From Hygrocybe punicea (taxonomy: Eukaryota > Basidiomycota > Agaricomycetes > Agaricales > Hygrophoraceae), in the NCBI GenBank assembly GCA_963556145.1, contig OY744462.1:496001-560000 (forward strand): a DNA stretch of 64,000 nucleotides, read 5' to 3'. Within the stretch, counting starts at the first letter, position 1. Each line of letters begins with the position of its first letter. A program made the translations under genes and the position numbers. The notes beneath the pieces are model-generated. The model ran no database searches. It was not told where the DNA came from and worked only from the letters and a program-made list of their open reading frames with translations. Of the stretch, positions 46,301 through 57,744 are shown piece by piece.

Positions 46301-46929
46301 GCACACACATAATTCCAATGCATCCAGCAAAATATATGTATCTGCAGATACACATTTCACATATGGTTCATCCTGTGTCTACCATACAGAAAATATACCC
46401 AGGAGACTCATTGAACACTGAACACTGTTCAGCCCATTCACCTCATCTATATTTCAAAAGGTGCACATTACACTACCAATGCAGTCCGTTATGTCAATAA
46501 AGCTGTCAAGCAAAGACGTTGCAACACTACCTATTCCAAAATTGGCAACTGTGATCTGGGAACCTGTGATCAAGCCGCCTTATTGTTCTTGCTTATTGGG
46601 ACACCAAATTCTCACAGTTACAAAGTCAGCAGTCACACGGTTTCAAAACTATTCCCAGGGCTTCAAAATTGTTCCCACGGCTTGGCAAATTAGAGTCTGA
46701 CCCTGAGTTGAAAAATCCACCGTATAGAACGATTCCCTTATAGGGACTCGTAATTGATGTTAGTAACAATCATCCAAATAAAATAAAAGACAACAGATTT
46801 GTTTATGCTATGTACAACATTAGCCCACTCAACAAGCACAGCTGTCTTCATATTGATGACTCATCTGTTGTATAGCATTCAAGATCATGGAGAAGTAGGG
46901 TTGAGAAAATGTAAGTCAATTGTTATTAT

Positions 46930-49026
46930 CACAGGGTGCACAGTAGCATACCATGTCACACAGTATCTTGAAAGTACTTGACAAGTATACTAAATATCAT
47001 TACCAGAACTTTCAGCATGGTATTGTAACAGTATTCAGATATAAACTACAATACTTGTGCTCAAATTCATCTGAAAGTATGAAGGAAAATGAGACTTATA
47101 CCTTTTCAATAACATCAAGCCTTTTGTTTCACTACTTTTACTGTATTTACAGCAAAGTGCTGTATAGTTTGGATAGAATACTTGCAGCCTAAGATGAATC
47201 AAAGTATTAAACCAGTAAGGAAGTTGGGGCACTTTTACTATTAGGATACCTTTTGAATCCTATCAAGATACAGGATGAAATAGTATAGTACTGTTGCCAT
47301 ATTTTGGATTTAAGATACTTTGTCAATACTTTTAAGATACTGTTTCAATACTTTTAAGGTACTCTTTCAACGCATCTAAGATACTGTTTCAATATCCTTA
47401 AAGAACTTTGAAAAATAGTATAGTACTGCTTCAATACTGTTCAGATACTTTGCAAAATGGTATTGGACAGTTATTTAATACTAAAACCCAGGGAAATATG
47501 GGGCTGGGAATTAGGATTCTGAAGTTCTGGGAATTCTGAGAATTGGAATTGCAATACTGGGAATGCTAGGAATGAGCATTTCAAAGTGCAGGCTTTGGGA
47601 TTCTGAAAATTGTAATTCCAAGAGTTTGAGAAGTTTGGAAAGTAGAATTCTGAAATTGTGGGAGATTAGGGATTTGGAAGTCAACAATGATGAGAATTGA
47701 AATCCTGAAAATGTGCATATTAATGCAAATTCCAAGAATGGGAATCCAAATGCAGGAAATTGGGAATCCAGAATCCAAATGCAGGAAATTGGGAATCCAG
47801 ATTCCCAATTTCCTGCATTTGGATTCCCATTCTTGGAATTTGCATTAATATGCACATTTTCAGGATTTCAATTCTCATCATTGTTGACTTCCAAATCCCT
47901 AATCTCCCACAATTTCAGAATNNNNNNNNNNNNNNNNNNNNNNNNNNNNNNNNNNNNNNNNNNNNNNNNNNNNNNNNNNNNNNNNNNNNNNNNNNNNNNN
48001 NNNNNNNNNNNNNNNNNNNNNGTTGGAAAGTAGAATTCTGAAATTGTGGGAGATTAGGGATTTGGAAGTCAACAATGATGAGAATGAAATCCTGAAAATG
48101 TGCATATTAATGCAAATTCCAAGAATGGGAATCCAAATGCAGGAAATCTGGGAATCACAGAATCCAAATGCAGGAACATTGGGAATCCAGATTCCCAATT
48201 TCCTGCTTTGGAATTACCATTCTTGGAATTTGCATTATATGCACATTTCAGGATTTCAATTCTCATCATTGTTGACTTCCAAATCCCTAATCTCCCACAA
48301 TTTCAGAATTCTACTTTCCAAACTTCTCAAACTCTTGGAATTACAATTTTCAGAATCCCAAAGCCTGCACTTTGAAATGCTCATTCCTAGCATTCCCAGT
48401 ATTGCAATTCCAATTCTCAGAATTCCCAGAACTTCAGAATCCTAATTCCCAGCCCCATATTTCCCTGGGTTTTAGTATTAAATAACTGTCCAATACCATT
48501 TTGCAAAGTATCTGAACAGTATTGAAGCAGTACTATACTATTTTTCAAAGTTCTTTAAGGATATTGAAACAGTATCTTAGATGCGTTGAAAGAGTACCTT
48601 AAAAGTATTGAAACAGTATCTTAAAAGTATTGACAAAGTATCTTAAATCCAAAATATGGCAACAGTACTATACTATTTCATCCTGTATCTTGATAGGATT
48701 CAAAAGGTATCCTAATAGTAAAAGTGCCCCAACTTCCTTACTGGTTTAATACTTTGATTCATCTTAGGCTGCAAGTATTCTATCCAAACTATACAGCACT
48801 TTGCTGTAAATACAGTAAAAGTAGTGAAACAAAAGGCTTGATGTTATTGAAAAGGTATAAGTCTCATTTTCCTTCATACTTTCAGATGAATTTGAGCACA
48901 AGTATTGTAGTTTATATCTGAATACTGTTACAATACCATGCTGAAAGTTCTGGTAATGATATTTAGTATACTTGTCAAGTACTTTCAAGATACTGTGTGA
49001 CATGGTATGCTACTGTGCACCCTGTG
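46930..49026. mobile_element. palindromic CAC-ended DNA element, TSD TAT, contains assembly gap
   Basis: Ends CACAGGGTGCACAGTAGC and GCTACTGTGCACCCTGTG are perfect inverses. TAT flanks both sides (46,927-46,929 and 49,027-49,029). The related copy at 54,395-54,405 has the uninterrupted site with one TAT. Arms of several hundred bases are nearly identical. The CAC termini and 3-bp duplication suggest the CMC (EnSpm/CACTA-like) superfamily, by inference. Inside, AT-rich repeats with AAGATACTGTTTCAATACTT and GGGAATCC-type units occur. No transposase. Confidence 0.85.
47922..48021. other. assembly gap (100 N)
   Basis: Exactly 100 N in the centre of the palindrome. Sequence on both sides already contains a complete turn-around of the palindrome (near 47,795 and again near 48,190), so the gap probably separates two reads of the same centre. 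Confidence 0.95.
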
Positions 49027-49260
49027 TATACTGTTTAGGGAACAGTTATGTTTAGCAGTTGACCTGTTGCTCCTTGAACATTTCTTTTATGGCTGTGAAT
49101 ATTGCATGATGATGCAGCACAGAAGAGATGACAGTAACAGAGGAGGTTGATGAAGACTCAAGACACTATATAGTTTTATTTTTTCTAATTTTCAGGTTGC
49201 TGAGAGGTGGAAGATGAGCATATTAGAATGATTTGCAGTATATAACATGTATTCTATGTC

Positions 49261-49817
49261 TTATACACTTCAGTCACCTACTTTCAGATAGCAATTAGCT
49301 TGCCAAATTTTCCTTTATCTGGCAAGCTAATTGCTTTCTGAAAACATTTTCCTCAGAAATGTTTTTCTCAGAATGTTTTCCTCCAAAATGTTTTCATGTC
49401 ATGGCACTAGTGTGACAGAAATATTTTCTTAGTTGAAAAATGTTTTTTTCATTTGAAAACATTTTTTCTCATGTAAAACATTTTTCAAATGTTCTTTGGT
49501 CACAGGGTGTCAGGGATCTATCCACCCAATATCATATCAAATTTCTTCCCTTCAAAGTAGGTGTTTTGCATTTCCACAACCACAGAAAATAATCAATGTG
49601 ATATAGTTGTCATCTTGTTTCATATAATGCCCTTTCTTTTCAAATTAATACTTTACAATATGTAACTGTAGAATAAACATATTTCTATATATACCAGATT
49701 GTCATGGGTAAAAACTTGGCTTATTTGAATTTGTCCCATTAGAGTGGGCAGGGGGTGTCCACTCAGGTGTCATGAGTGTAACATGGTGGAATAGTCTGAG
49801 CCTCTACTACAGGATCT
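49261..49817. other. AT-rich spacer with short inverted and simple repeats
   Basis: A short inverted pair GCAATTAGCTTGCCA and TGGCAAGCTAATTGC (about 49,290-49,335) is followed by repeated GAAAACATTTT-type words. No gene seen. Confidence 0.5.
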
Positions 49818-49825
49818 CTACTAGG

Positions 49826-50684
49826 TAAGGCATGTCACGACTCTGGGTAACCCACAGGTCACAATGGGTTTACCCATGGGAAAACCCGTGGGTATCTTAC
49901 TCATGAGTATCATTTACCTGTTGCCTGAAATACTCACGGATCTGGGTGTCCACATATATCTCTCAGGTACCCGTATGAGTACTCGTGGGTAAATTTTCCA
50001 TATGTGTTACAAATAAGATTGACCGTGGGTGTGGTAATTTTTTTTTGCTGTTTACTTAATTTTCTGTGTTATTATATAATAATAATAATTTCACCATTCT
50101 TGATAACTCAAACTCAAATTGACATAACAATCACAACCATGACAAGAACTACCAACAACGACTCGAAGATGACGGAACCAGGCTCAGCAATGCAAATGCC
50201 AGAACAAGGCCAGGAGGGTGGTGCGCCCACCTACTGGCTCCAGGTACGTACCCTAAACCCAGCCATCGACACCCGCTAACCACCACACCTCACAAATATG
50301 CATGGCGTGACTGACGCGTCAACGTCATTCGCGAGCTCTATGGCATAGAAGGACCTCGCGATCACGGCTCATCCAATGCTGGCAGCAGCAGCAGCAACAG
50401 CAGCAATGGCAGCAGCGGCAACAGCAACAGCAGCAGCAGCAGCACCGGACGGCTCTCGCGCAACCCAACTACCTCGCAAAGTGCAGCGCCATATCAATTG
50501 ATACGTGCCTGCCATTCGCGAGGAGTGCAGAACGCGAGTACCTGAGCATCCGCGGGTAGCCGACCCGTGGATCCGAGTCCGGTGGGTTGGAAAACCCACG
50601 TGGATCTGAGTAAGTACATTTTGTTTAAAAAAACTTGCGAGTTCGGATCCGGATCACCCACGGATGGACTCGTGACATGCCTTA
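49826..50684. mobile_element. non-autonomous hAT-like element (859 bp), 8-bp TSD CTACTAGG
   Basis: Terminal inverted repeats TAAGGCATGTCACGA and TCGTGACATGCCTTA are perfect. CTACTAGG occurs directly outside both (49,818-49,825 and 50,685-50,692). Eight-base duplication and a TAAGG terminus fit the hAT superfamily. Subterminal regions are rich in ACCCGTGGGT and ACCCATGGG words in both orientations. The interior has a short frame (ATG near 50,139 to a CAGGTACGT donor-like site at 50,242) and a CAG-rich run at 50,380-50,440. No transposase. Confidence 0.87.
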
Positions 50685-50692
50685 CTACTAGG

Positions 50693-51890
50693 TAATCCTA
50701 TGAACTGTGGAACCTATCATGTCACCTCTCTCTAAGTAATGGATACCACCCACTACTACACCGTGTATATTATTTGGTTGCAGACAGAAATTGGATATCA
50801 TCATATTAATGACAAATTAAGCAATTATCCAATACACTGGATGAAATGCTGCCTTGGTTAGCAATCACCTTGCTTATTATATCTTTGCCACAACTAACAA
50901 ATAAATGTTAGGACATAGAACAAAGAGCTACATAAAAATGGGAATGCTTTGAAAAAGTATGCAAAATAGAACAAAATAAAGCTAAGTAAAACGCGAAACA
51001 TGTTCAAAGTGTCTGAGATCATCAAAGCTTGTTACAAAGTTGTGGTGAATTTGCAATTTATCATGCTTGAACACAGTGGTTTTAAATCAATTGCAAGGTT
51101 GGGAGAGTGATCATATCAAATCACAAAAAGTCAAAATATCTTAAATCAAACCTTGAATCAGCTATAGACATGTAATTATTCTGTAAACTTTTGAATAAAA
51201 CCAGTGAAATGATATGGTTGAATATCTGATCATTACACTTTGTTCTGTCTCTTGAGATGAATGCTCTTTTATTTTGAAGAAGTTTCAGATGTAAATATGG
51301 CATCACCATCATACAAGGTGTTTGGCAAAGCAACAGAAGGTCTAAAATTTCCACAGCAACATTGCAAAGAAAATGTTCTCAGGTGTTTCAGAATGTTTTC
51401 TACTCAAAAAAATATTCTCAAGATGTTTCAGAATGATTTTCCTCTCATAAAAAATATTCTAAAAGTGTTTGAGAATGATTTTCCCCCATCAAAAACATTC
51501 TCAAAGTGTTTGAAAATAATTTTGCCACTTCAGTCATCTCCTACCACCTTACACTAAGCTTCAACAATTTGAAGAAAAGTTGCTGAGTATTGTGTTATCC
51601 ATAGTGCCTCCCAATCAGAGTACCTATCTGATCATTGCAACCAATCATGATATTTATCATCACAAATTTAATGATATCACAAATAAAGATCAAGGAGATT
51701 CATTGTAAGTTTTTATAGAATGTGGTTTGTATAAGTATTTCAACAGTTATTGTCAAAATACTTAAGAAAAACTAGCAAATCTTTTGTAAATTGTTACTAT
51801 TTGAAACTTGAACAAGTGTGTGAATGAAACCAAAGCTTTAAATACTTGAAACAAGGATTTCAAAGTGTTTGCAACCCATGTCAACATTTG
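50693..51890. other. AT-rich region with a short ~50-bp repeat
   Basis: No gene recognised. At 51,375-51,530 three units with ATTCTCAAG-TGTTT-AGAATGATTTTCC are visible. Confidence 0.5.
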
Positions 51891-51894
51891 TTGA

Positions 51895-52105
51895 AAGTAC
51901 TTCAAAAAGGTTTGTAGTACTGCTTCAAAAAGGTTTGTGGTGATGCTTCAAAACCTTTGTAGTACTGCTTCAAAAAGGTTTGTAGTGATGCTTTAAAATA
52001 TTTGTAGTACTGCTTGATAAGAGTTTGTAGTGATGCTTCAAAAAATTTGTGGTACCATTTCAAAAAGGTTTGTAGTAGTGCTTCAAAAAAAATTGTAGTG
52101 CTACT
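51895..52105. repeat. ~44-bp tandem repeat
   Basis: Units TTTGTAGTACTGCTTCAAAAAGG and TTTGTAGTGATGCTTCAAAA alternate about ten times. Confidence 0.8.
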
Positions 52106-52219
52106 TCAACAGCAATTTTTGAATAACTCTGCAAAATGAACTCCAAACCTTTAGCATCTTCAAGTGACTCCTAAGCTTTTGGCATTGCCTATCTTGTCAT
52201 TCAAAGTTGAATCGAATAA

Positions 52220-52627
52220 TTAATTGAATAGTGAATCTGAATTTTCAATCAAGGTTGAATTCAACGCATAATTAAATATTGAAATCAAGGCTGACTTAAG
52301 TATTGAATTTACATCCACTTGCACCTTTGCTTCAAAGCCATTTTCTCCCATTGTTATTAAATTGTTTGGGCTCATTAATTGGTATTCCTGTTCCAAATCC
52401 TCAGAGTACGTGTTCCTTAAATTAATGTGGAACACTCTCTTCAACCCAGCATCCAAATGTGTCAATGCTGAGTTTACTGCCATGTCTTTCTTTGCCAACG
52501 CTTGGAAACCCAAATTACGCTTTACAGACATACAAAGAGGATAGGTGTGGTTTGCAACAATGCACCAGAACATTGTAAAGCTGCCAGAATTTGGTGCTTT
52601 GATTGTTGTTCTTATGAAGCTGGACAT
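52220..52627 (-). CDS. hypothetical ORF, 135 aa
   Basis: Minus-strand frame of mixed, non-repetitive composition (NLGFQALAKKDMAVNSALTH, DLEQEYQLMSPNNLI). No domain, signal or intron is recognised and the neighbours are repeats. It may be chance or a decayed fragment. Confidence 0.25.
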   Translation of the reverse strand: MSSFIRTTIKAPNSGSFTMFWCIVANHTYPLCMSVKRNLGFQALAKKDMAVNSALTHLDAGLKRVFHINLRNTYSEDLEQEYQLMSPNNLITMGENGFEAKVQVDVNSILKSALISIFNYALNSTLIENSDSLFN

Positions 52628-53119
52628 TATAACTTGTCCTCATATTAGGTTTGTTCCTTTTCTTTTAAATACAATGCTGTATTTCAAACATTTCTAGCAG
52701 ATGGCATCAAACACTTCATTGATTACAATGAATGTATCACACTTTTGAAATTATTCTTTGTACATAGAGTTAGATAATCAGGATAAATTCATTTGCTTTT
52801 GTGACTCTATATATAACGTTAATCTGCTCAATGGTTTCTATGTTATGAGTCGTTCCCTAAATTCTTAGGAGTCTAGGCAGATCATTGGTAGTTAATTAAT
52901 TAATTAATTAATTGATCAATTAATTTTTGAAATCATCTATAGCGTCAAATGCTAAAATATTACAGCTTTTTTCTGAGAAAAATTATGAGTAGTCTAACTT
53001 TGTCCTCAAATATTTTTATGAATATGGCATTTATTTTGAGGTTGTAAAAAATTGAATGCTGCTCAGAAGAATAAGAAAAAATATTTTTATGCTAAGTCAT
53101 GAGTTATTCAAACTTCAGA
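52628..53119. other. AT-rich spacer, nothing recognised
   Basis: Includes a TTAATTAATTAATTAATTG run near 52,895 and otherwise no feature. Confidence 0.45.
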
Positions 53120-54042
53120 GGCTACCCCAACTTTTTCACCAGTCAAGACACATCATCCCAGGGATTTTGACCTCGTCCAATGTGAATCAACCCCACACCT
53201 CGTTTGGGTTCAACACGAGAGGCCAGAGGGGCTTGATGCCTTGCTCTACTATCTTCTGCCCTGGGCTCCAACTTCAAATTTCTAAGATTCAATGCCTGGC
53301 CTCACAAATCTTGACCACCTCTGGCTCAAGGAGAACCCAACCGTCTTGTTCAGGTTGAAAATGAGATGTCAGGCACTCCAGTACTGTTGCCTTGCTGTCC
53401 TGTGTCCAACCTCTACCCTCCCACTTTTTGATCATCCAAGCCACCTGTTTTCGACTACTACAACTCAACTACACCCCCAGCATCTCCTCTGCATCCAAAA
53501 TGAGAGCTCAGGGCCCACAAAACCATGGTCTTGCCACCCTTCCCCCACCCTCACTCATTCCACATCACACCACCTCCTTACACACTCATTTTTGACCATC
53601 TCCATCTCGAATAGACCCCCGATGTGCTGTTTGTGTTGACAACGAGAAGTGGAAGGCCTCACTCCTGTCACCTTGCCACTCTGTGTCTAAACTCCAACCC
53701 TCTGTTTTCAACCACCAGGATGCCCCTACCCACCCCATTTTCAACTACTCCTGGCCAGTCTACACCACTGGTACTCTATTTCTGTTGAAAACAAGCGGTC
53801 GGAAAGTCTCAGGACTTTGCATTCCGTCTGTCCATCCACCACCAACCCCCTTTTTTAACTACCAAAACACCCTGTCCTGCTCCGTTTCGACTGCCTACAG
53901 CCAGTCTACACCCCCTGCACCTCATTAGTGTAGAAAACAAGCAGTTGGGGGCTTTCAGGCCCTCACACTCTGGGTGCCTGCCCAATCACCACTAACCACC
54001 TGTTTTCAACTACCAGGATGCCGTTGCTCACCCCATTTTCAA
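53120..54042 (+). repeat. C-rich satellite array, second subfamily
   Basis: Degenerate units with CTACACC-C-CACCTC-TTTGTGTTGAAAA-GAG, CAGG-CTC, CTGTC-AACCACCACC and TTTTCAACTACCAGGATGCC. Similar in layout to the 34,917 array. It ends at a minus-strand Helitron-type terminus at 54,043. Confidence 0.7.
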
Positions 54043-54072
54043 CTTGTTTAGTGGGCCAGTGCTGTGCATGGC
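54043..54072 (-). other. Helitron-type 3' terminus, CAAG variant
   Basis: On the minus strand the hairpin GCCATGCACAGCACTGGC (54,072-54,055) is followed by CCACTAAACAAG ending at 54,043, then T. The satellite array lies immediately outside the end. Confidence 0.65.
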
Positions 54073-54167
54073 ATGAACGAGTTCTTTTTTCCCCCTTCCG
54101 ACTTCTATGATGAAGTAAGCAATAACATTAAATTGTACAAAAAGCATGTTACATATGATATAAGATA

Positions 54168-54573
54168 TATAACACATGTTATATACTGCAAATTATTCTA
54201 ATATGCTCATCTTCCACCTCTCAGCAACCTGAAAATTAGAAAAAATAAAACTATATAGTGTCTTGAGTCTTCATCAACCTCCTCTGTTACTGTCATCTCT
54301 TCTGTGCTGCATCATCATGCAATATTCACAGCCATAAAAGAAATGTTCAAGAAGCAACAGGTCAACTGCTAAACATAACTGTTCCCTAAACAGTATAATA
54401 ACAATTGACTTACATTTTCTCAACCCTACTTCTCCATGATCTTGAATGCTATACAACAGATGAGTCATCAATATGAAGACAGCTGTGCTTGTTGAGTGGG
54501 CTAATGTTGCACATAGCATAAACAAATCTGTTGTTTTTCATTTTATTTAGACGATTGTTACTAACATCAATAA
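54168..54573 (-). repeat. uninterrupted copy of the repeat hit by the CAC-ended palindrome
   Basis: Reverse complement matches 46,753-46,929 joined to 49,027-49,260 with few differences. The junction TTATTATACTGTTTAGGG is intact here. It contains a hairpin GCTATGTGCAACATTAGC (minus strand, 54,517-54,500) and a CAAG end at 54,488. Confidence 0.82.
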
Positions 54574-55215
54574 GTGATTAATATACAATTAACATATAAG
54601 ATAATGTGTGATATCACATTGAATTTTATGTTTGAAGTAAAAATAATACTAGATGATTAGAAATAAGTTGATTTCTGCTTATATGGCTAATATTACCATA
54701 TATAGTAACAGTAGTCACATGTGACTATAACTGGTGTGATCAGCAGAAAATGTGAGCTATATGATGTAAAATTGCCTTATATAGTTAGACCGGTCACATG
54801 TGACTATCATTATTGTGATCAGCAAAAAAATTGCTATACAATATCAAAAATTACCTTATATGGTTGGATTGGTCACATGTGACTGTCACACCTTGCCTAA
54901 AATAATTATCTTAGTCTGCAGTTCAATTTTCAGCTAATTCTGACAAGAATTGATGCCAGTACGAATATTTTGAATATAATTTGAAGGTAATTTTTCTTTG
55001 CTGAGGCAACCCATATTTGGATGCTTATGTAAGCTTGTCCACACATGGCCCCAACTGTATCTGATTTTCCAATATCAGAAGTGGAATCATCTCTCTTGTC
55101 CAAAAGATTTTGTCTATAGGAGATCAACTTTATTTATTTATTAATTAATTATGCACCCTCACTGAACCAGGTCTGATAAAGAACGAGTCTTTTAATAAAT
55201 TAAAAGAACTTGTAA
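54574..55215 (+). mobile_element. partial copy of the GTCACATGTGAC inverted-repeat element
   Basis: Starts TAAGTGATTAATATAC as at 15,734 and follows the left arm through to AACCAGGTCTGATAAAGAAC. It lacks the 9-bp-TSD MITE found at 16,186 and the segment that ends at 17,956. Confidence 0.75.
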
Positions 55216-55249
55216 TGAACCCAAAGGTGAATTGAGAGTTATGTAAATT

Positions 55250-55870
55250 TATAATTGGAAGATATCATGGATAACAAAAAGAACATGATGGATCAACTAA
55301 TTTTGAATAAGTTTTTAATGGATGGATCTTAAAGTGAGTCATAAAATTAAATAAAGAAGTTTTAAACACCCAACTCTCCTGCAATGTCTTTTATTCAGTA
55401 CAAGATTTCAGCATTCATCATCATAAGTTCAATGTTAACATAATTTCATCACTTGACCAAATAAGGTATTTGAATGTTCGAATGATCACGTGATTGAAGA
55501 GATGTTTGAATGTTTGAATAATCACATGACTCATGTGATCAAATAAATCTTCATTTGAACGCTTGAAGAAAAAGAACATGATTGATCAACTAACAGTTAG
55601 TTGACTCAGTGTTTAATGAATGGTCGTAAAGTGACTGATGAAATTAAATAAAGAAGTTTTAAACACTAACTCTCTTGCAATGTCTTTTATTCTGAAAAAG
55701 ATTTCAGAATTCATCTTCATGGTTTTAATTTTAATATATTTTATCACTCAACCAAATAAAGGGTATTTGAATGTTGGAATGATCATGGGATTGAAGAGAT
55801 GTTTTGAACTTTCAAATAATCATGTGACTCATGTGATCAAATAAATGTATTTGAATGCTCAAATAATCAC
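55250..55870. repeat. ~300-bp tandem duplication
   Basis: AAAAAGAACATGATGGATCA (about 55,276) and AAAAAGAACATGATTGATCA (about 55,568) start two similar units, both with AATAAAGAAGTTTTAAACAC, GCAATGTCTTTTATTC and ATGTGATCAAATAAAT. No coding seen. Confidence 0.75.
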
Positions 55871-55883
55871 ATGAATCACGTGA

Positions 55884-57320
55884 TCAAATACATCTCTTGA
55901 TGTTAGTCTCGGTACAGACAATCCAATTTGGTGTTATAAATTGCAAAGAACACAACGATAATTGATTGCAGAAGGTCATAAAAGATAACTCAGAGCCTAA
56001 AAATAGCCTGAAACTGTCCTCCTCTTTCAATAGTTTGGGAATTATGTGAATGGCAGAAAAACATTCAATAAATAATTTGACAGCGAGTTTCATTAGGAAT
56101 AGAGTCACCAAATGCGGGTAGAAGTTTGGTTGACTGAAGCCAATGATGTGCTTGTAGATGTTTCTGCAAAATATTTTCATCAGCTTCATGTCATCTGATA
56201 GAGGCTTCATTACTTTTCTGCAAACTGCTGTAAGGTATAAGATTCAGGGTGACTCCATACATCACTGCAAACCTGTAGAACTAGGACTGAATGGCAAATT
56301 GTGGCAAATTCATTGAGGTTTTGGCTCATGATTTCATCCAGAAACTGAAATTTTCAATGTTTAAAAATTGCATCAATGCAAGCCAAACACGTACAACTCC
56401 GACTTCTAATCCAATTCCAGGAGCATAGTGAAAGTTGCCATTGACAGGATTTGAATGAGTATAGATAAATACGATGAGCTGGTGGCGTAGTGGGACCTGG
56501 CCAGTCACGTGACCAGGTTCCCATGGTTGACCTAGTCAGTAGCCTTCCCAATGTAGTAGAGAGATCCATCCTATCCTATCCAGTCATCCCATCCAGACAT
56601 CCTCTTGAGTCCTGCATGAGCCCCTGGAGAGATACCTTGGTACCTCTCCACTGGCTTACTCCTTTTCTAAACACAATGTCAGTATTTAAAACAATTAAAG
56701 ACTCAATATTTACTTGCAACAGTCCATAACAAATTTTGTTAAAGCCTGTAAATGTTTGATTAATGAGTTTAGTTGCTTGGGATTGACGCAAGTTTTGATA
56801 TCAATTTGAATAGTTCTCTTCCTTCGACCAGCTCCAAAAACCATGTAGCAAGATGATTAACAATAGAGTGAAATGGATTGCCATGAGAGAGAATATTGCT
56901 GAGTCGGATGTTAACGATGACAAGTGAATTTGTGTTTTGTCAGGTATAGTTGCCCCTTAGGGAGGTGGGACTGATCTCCCTAATAACATCTTCTATCATA
57001 AAATCTCTATGGTAGAGCAGCTGAAATTTCAATGGTAAGATGGTATATATTAAAAGCAGTGAAAATTCAGCACAACATACATAATAAGGTTTTTTCTGCA
57101 TTGGTGATGACAAATGGCAAGAAACACATTTAAATCGAACAATACGGACATGTAATAAATTTGTCTTTTTTTGAGGGACTTTGAAGCATTTGCTGCAAAT
57201 CACTCTAGGGCAGAAATGGTAATCCAACAAGTTGCCACCATTGCCACAATCAGAACAAAACTGTGAACAATTGTGAAGATTGTGAGAATGCAAGATTATA
57301 ATATGAATAGGTATCACCAA
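55884..57320 (-). pseudogene. decayed PHD-type zinc-finger protein gene
   Basis: Minus strand from 57,320. CSDCGNGGNLLDYHFCPRVI followed by CSKCF and FKCVSCH gives a C-x2-C ... C-x2-C ... C-x2-CH array typical of a PHD-like finger seen in large uncharacterised mushroom proteins. Lower down, frames broken by stops read a region near 56,870-56,760 (FLELVEGRELFKLISKL-like), then SINE-like copy 3 interrupts (56,483-56,649). The last piece (56,210-55,884) reads IGFSQPNFYPHLVTLFLMKL, as in the C-terminal part of that family as I remember it. Histone or DNA association is possible by analogy only. It is clearly non-functional. Confidence 0.5.
56483..56649 (+). repeat. SINE-like repeat, copy 3
   Basis: TGGCGTAGTGGGACC fits the tRNA A box TRGCNNAGTGG exactly over its first 11 bases. 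CCAGTCACGTGACCAGGTTCCC follows in shorter pieces, with GGTTCCCATGG at a B-box-like distance. The 3' hairpin (56,626-56,649) has arms GGAGAGATACC and GGTACCTCTCC. It is more diverged than copies 1 and 2, and inserted in the zinc-finger pseudogene. Confidence 0.65.
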
Positions 57321-57329
57321 ATCATTTCT

Positions 57330-57740
57330 GAATGGTGGATCCTAATGGTTGAAATTATTTATTGTGCTAGTCATTCATTTATATTATCTGTTTCTTACTG
57401 ATATTTCCTGCTGTACAGATGGCTGCAACTTGAGAAGTTTCATTGAAGGTTTCTTAAGTGTCACATGGACAGATGGAGACCCCACGCTGTCCTGCTTGTC
57501 TGCATTTGATTACAATGTGGCTGAAGGTTATCTAAAGTCACATGATTAAATGGAGGAGAAAGATTATTTTAATATTTAAAACAGAGAATGCAAATTCTGT
57601 TGTAGTTAAGTTGAATACATAACTTTCATGTATGGCATGCATATTGCAAAACACCAAATGGGTTCATTATAAAGTGATGCAGTGGAATATGAAGTATATC
57701 ATATAGACTACAATTACAATTGAATTATAAAGGAAGCTGG
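57330..57740. other. spacer, nothing recognised
   Basis: AT-rich, with a 66-codon open frame at 57,349-57,549 without recognised features. Confidence 0.35.
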
Positions 57741-57744
57741 TCGC

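Larger units (their letters stand above)
46753..49260. repeat. repeat family interrupted by the CAC-ended palindrome
   Basis: 46,753-46,929 joined to 49,027-49,260 matches the reverse complement of 54,168-54,573. It includes a Helitron-type hairpin GCTATGTACAACATTAGC (46,807-46,824) with a CAAG end at 46,836. Confidence 0.75.

Noticed and set aside
47511..48445. Frames rich in Ile/Pro/Asn near the gap
   Set aside because: They are translations of GGGAATCC-type repeats in a palindrome, and some run through N.
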